Assembly (NCBI GenBank): GCA_028455995.1
Contig: JABELC010000012.1
Span: forward strand, 868,001-932,000
DNA length: 64,000 nt
Direction of reading: 5' to 3'
Origin: Scleromitrula shiraiana
Lineage: Eukaryota; Ascomycota; Leotiomycetes; Helotiales; Sclerotiniaceae
The position numbers and the translations under genes were made by a program. Numbering within the stretch: position 1 is the first letter of the stretch; each line of letters begins with the position of its first letter. Under the pieces are notes generated by a model. The model saw nothing but the letters and a program-made list of their open reading frames with translations, did not search any database and had not been told where the DNA came from. This document shows positions 63,070-64,000 of this stretch, in pieces.

Positions 63070-64000
63070 TCGTAGAATTTGCGACGGAAATAATTTTGGG
63101 AGATGATGTTGGAAAAATTAAAATGAATAGAAAGGTTAATCTTTGAGGTGTAAGTTGAGGTTGTAGATAGATTCCAGGCTGTTAGAAGATGGGGATGTTG
63201 ATGCTGCGGTCAGCGGGGTACTTTTTTTCAAATCGAGGTGGGGGGGGTGGTTAAAGTGTTTCGAGGGTCGTGTGTATAGAAGATATTTTGAATGCCAGAT
63301 ATTCGATAATATTTTAATATTTTAATATTCTGGTATTTTGGTATTTTAGTATTTTAGTATTTTTTTTTTCTTCGAAAAATAACTCTATTAATTTTTTTCG
63401 ATTTTATTAAAGTGTAGAAAAATATAGAGAAGCGACTCGGAGAATAATAAAGCTTTTATTTATTAATAGCTGCCTTATAAATTTCAATGGTAGTAATTCC
63501 TTGACGTATTATTCCATAGAAATCCTCGTTATCTTTTTCTCTAGGTTCTATTTCCGAGTCTCTGGATAATAGGGAATAGGGAGTGTATTTGTATGTTCGT
63601 GGGTTTTATATTGGATTTTTGTGTTTTATAATTTTATGATTGTGTGTGCCAGTGGGATGGTAGTTCTAACTTGAAAGAAAAGAGTTGGAGAAAGCTGGGT
63701 GATTGTGTGTAGTGATTGTATGTAGTGATTGTGTGTAGTGATTGTGTGTAGAGATTGTAGGGTTTGCTATCTACTAATAATTATTAGTGGTAGCTTCAGC
63801 GAGCTTTTTCCAAACTCACCCTTAAAAGATCCGAGATCTGAGATCTGAGATCTTTTATGGAAGGAAGTATTTGTAGCTATAAGTCGGAATTAAAAAAATG
63901 AGTGAATCCAATACTGAACTAGCCAACTGATAATAATAACTAATAATAATACCTAATAATAATAACTAATAATAATAATAATAAAAGAAGAATGACGATA
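63070..64000. other. Promoter side of the CCCH gene, repeat rich
   Basis: Contains TATTTTAATA/TATTTTGG runs at 63308-63366, a TGATTGTGTGTAG tandem (about 13 bp) at 63700-63755, a GATCTGA tandem at 63828-63855 and TAATAA runs at 63930-63985. No coding feature to the window edge. Confidence 0.5.

Noticed and set aside
1..64000. tRNA or rRNA genes
   Set aside because: I looked for GGTTCGA-type T-loops and rRNA words and found none with a plausible fold; a covariance-model scan would settle it.

Overview
The window is nuclear DNA of a filamentous ascomycete. The evidence is short introns (about 48-135 bases) with CTAAC/CTGAC-like branch sites, a HET-domain gene, a fungal ATG26-type sterol glucosyltransferase, Ty3/gypsy and Ty1/copia retroelements, and a long A+T block that looks like the product of repeat-induced point mutation (RIP). 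Gene content and the size of the A+T block fit a leotiomycete (Botrytis/Sclerotinia/Monilinia type). That placement is inference, since no rRNA or marker gene is present.

Layout. (1) 1-5985: end of a CMR1-like WD40 gene, then a complete five-exon ATG26. (2) 6810-28826: a 22-kb A+T island that resolves into nested transposons with matching target-site duplications. An outer element with 21-bp inverted ends (TTG/TTG) holds a gypsy element (7036-27974, ATAAC/ATAAC). The gypsy holds a second LTR element (8775-21868, TTAAC/TTAAC) and a 1-kb foldback element (22529-23519, TA/TA). The second LTR element holds a minus-strand copia-like element (11023-16469, AAAAT/AAAAT). A solo LTR of the second family (28134-28293, AATAT/AATAT) lies in the outer element. 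No working gene was seen in the island. (3) 31339-38129: housekeeping genes FCP1, a GRIM-19/NDUFA13 complex I subunit and an AIM6-like gene. (4) About 39.3-53.3 kb: an accessory stretch with an F-box pseudogene, an intact HET gene, a decayed hydantoinase/5-oxoprolinase pseudogene, an intact gene joining a degenerate half dynamin GTPase domain to a beta-trefoil-like domain, and a copia solo LTR. (5) 55127-63069: CHL1, RPN12 and a CCCH zinc-finger gene, all on the minus strand.

The conserved genes serve unrelated core functions (DNA damage response, sterol glucoside synthesis, RNA polymerase II CTD dephosphorylation, respiration, sister chromatid cohesion, proteasome) and show no sign of being one pathway. 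The most unusual items are the pseudo-GTPase/beta-trefoil chimera, the fully datable transposon nest whose LTRs keep their outer halves but are mutated on their inner halves, a GC-AG intron in ATG26, and a 13-nt microexon inside a zinc finger.
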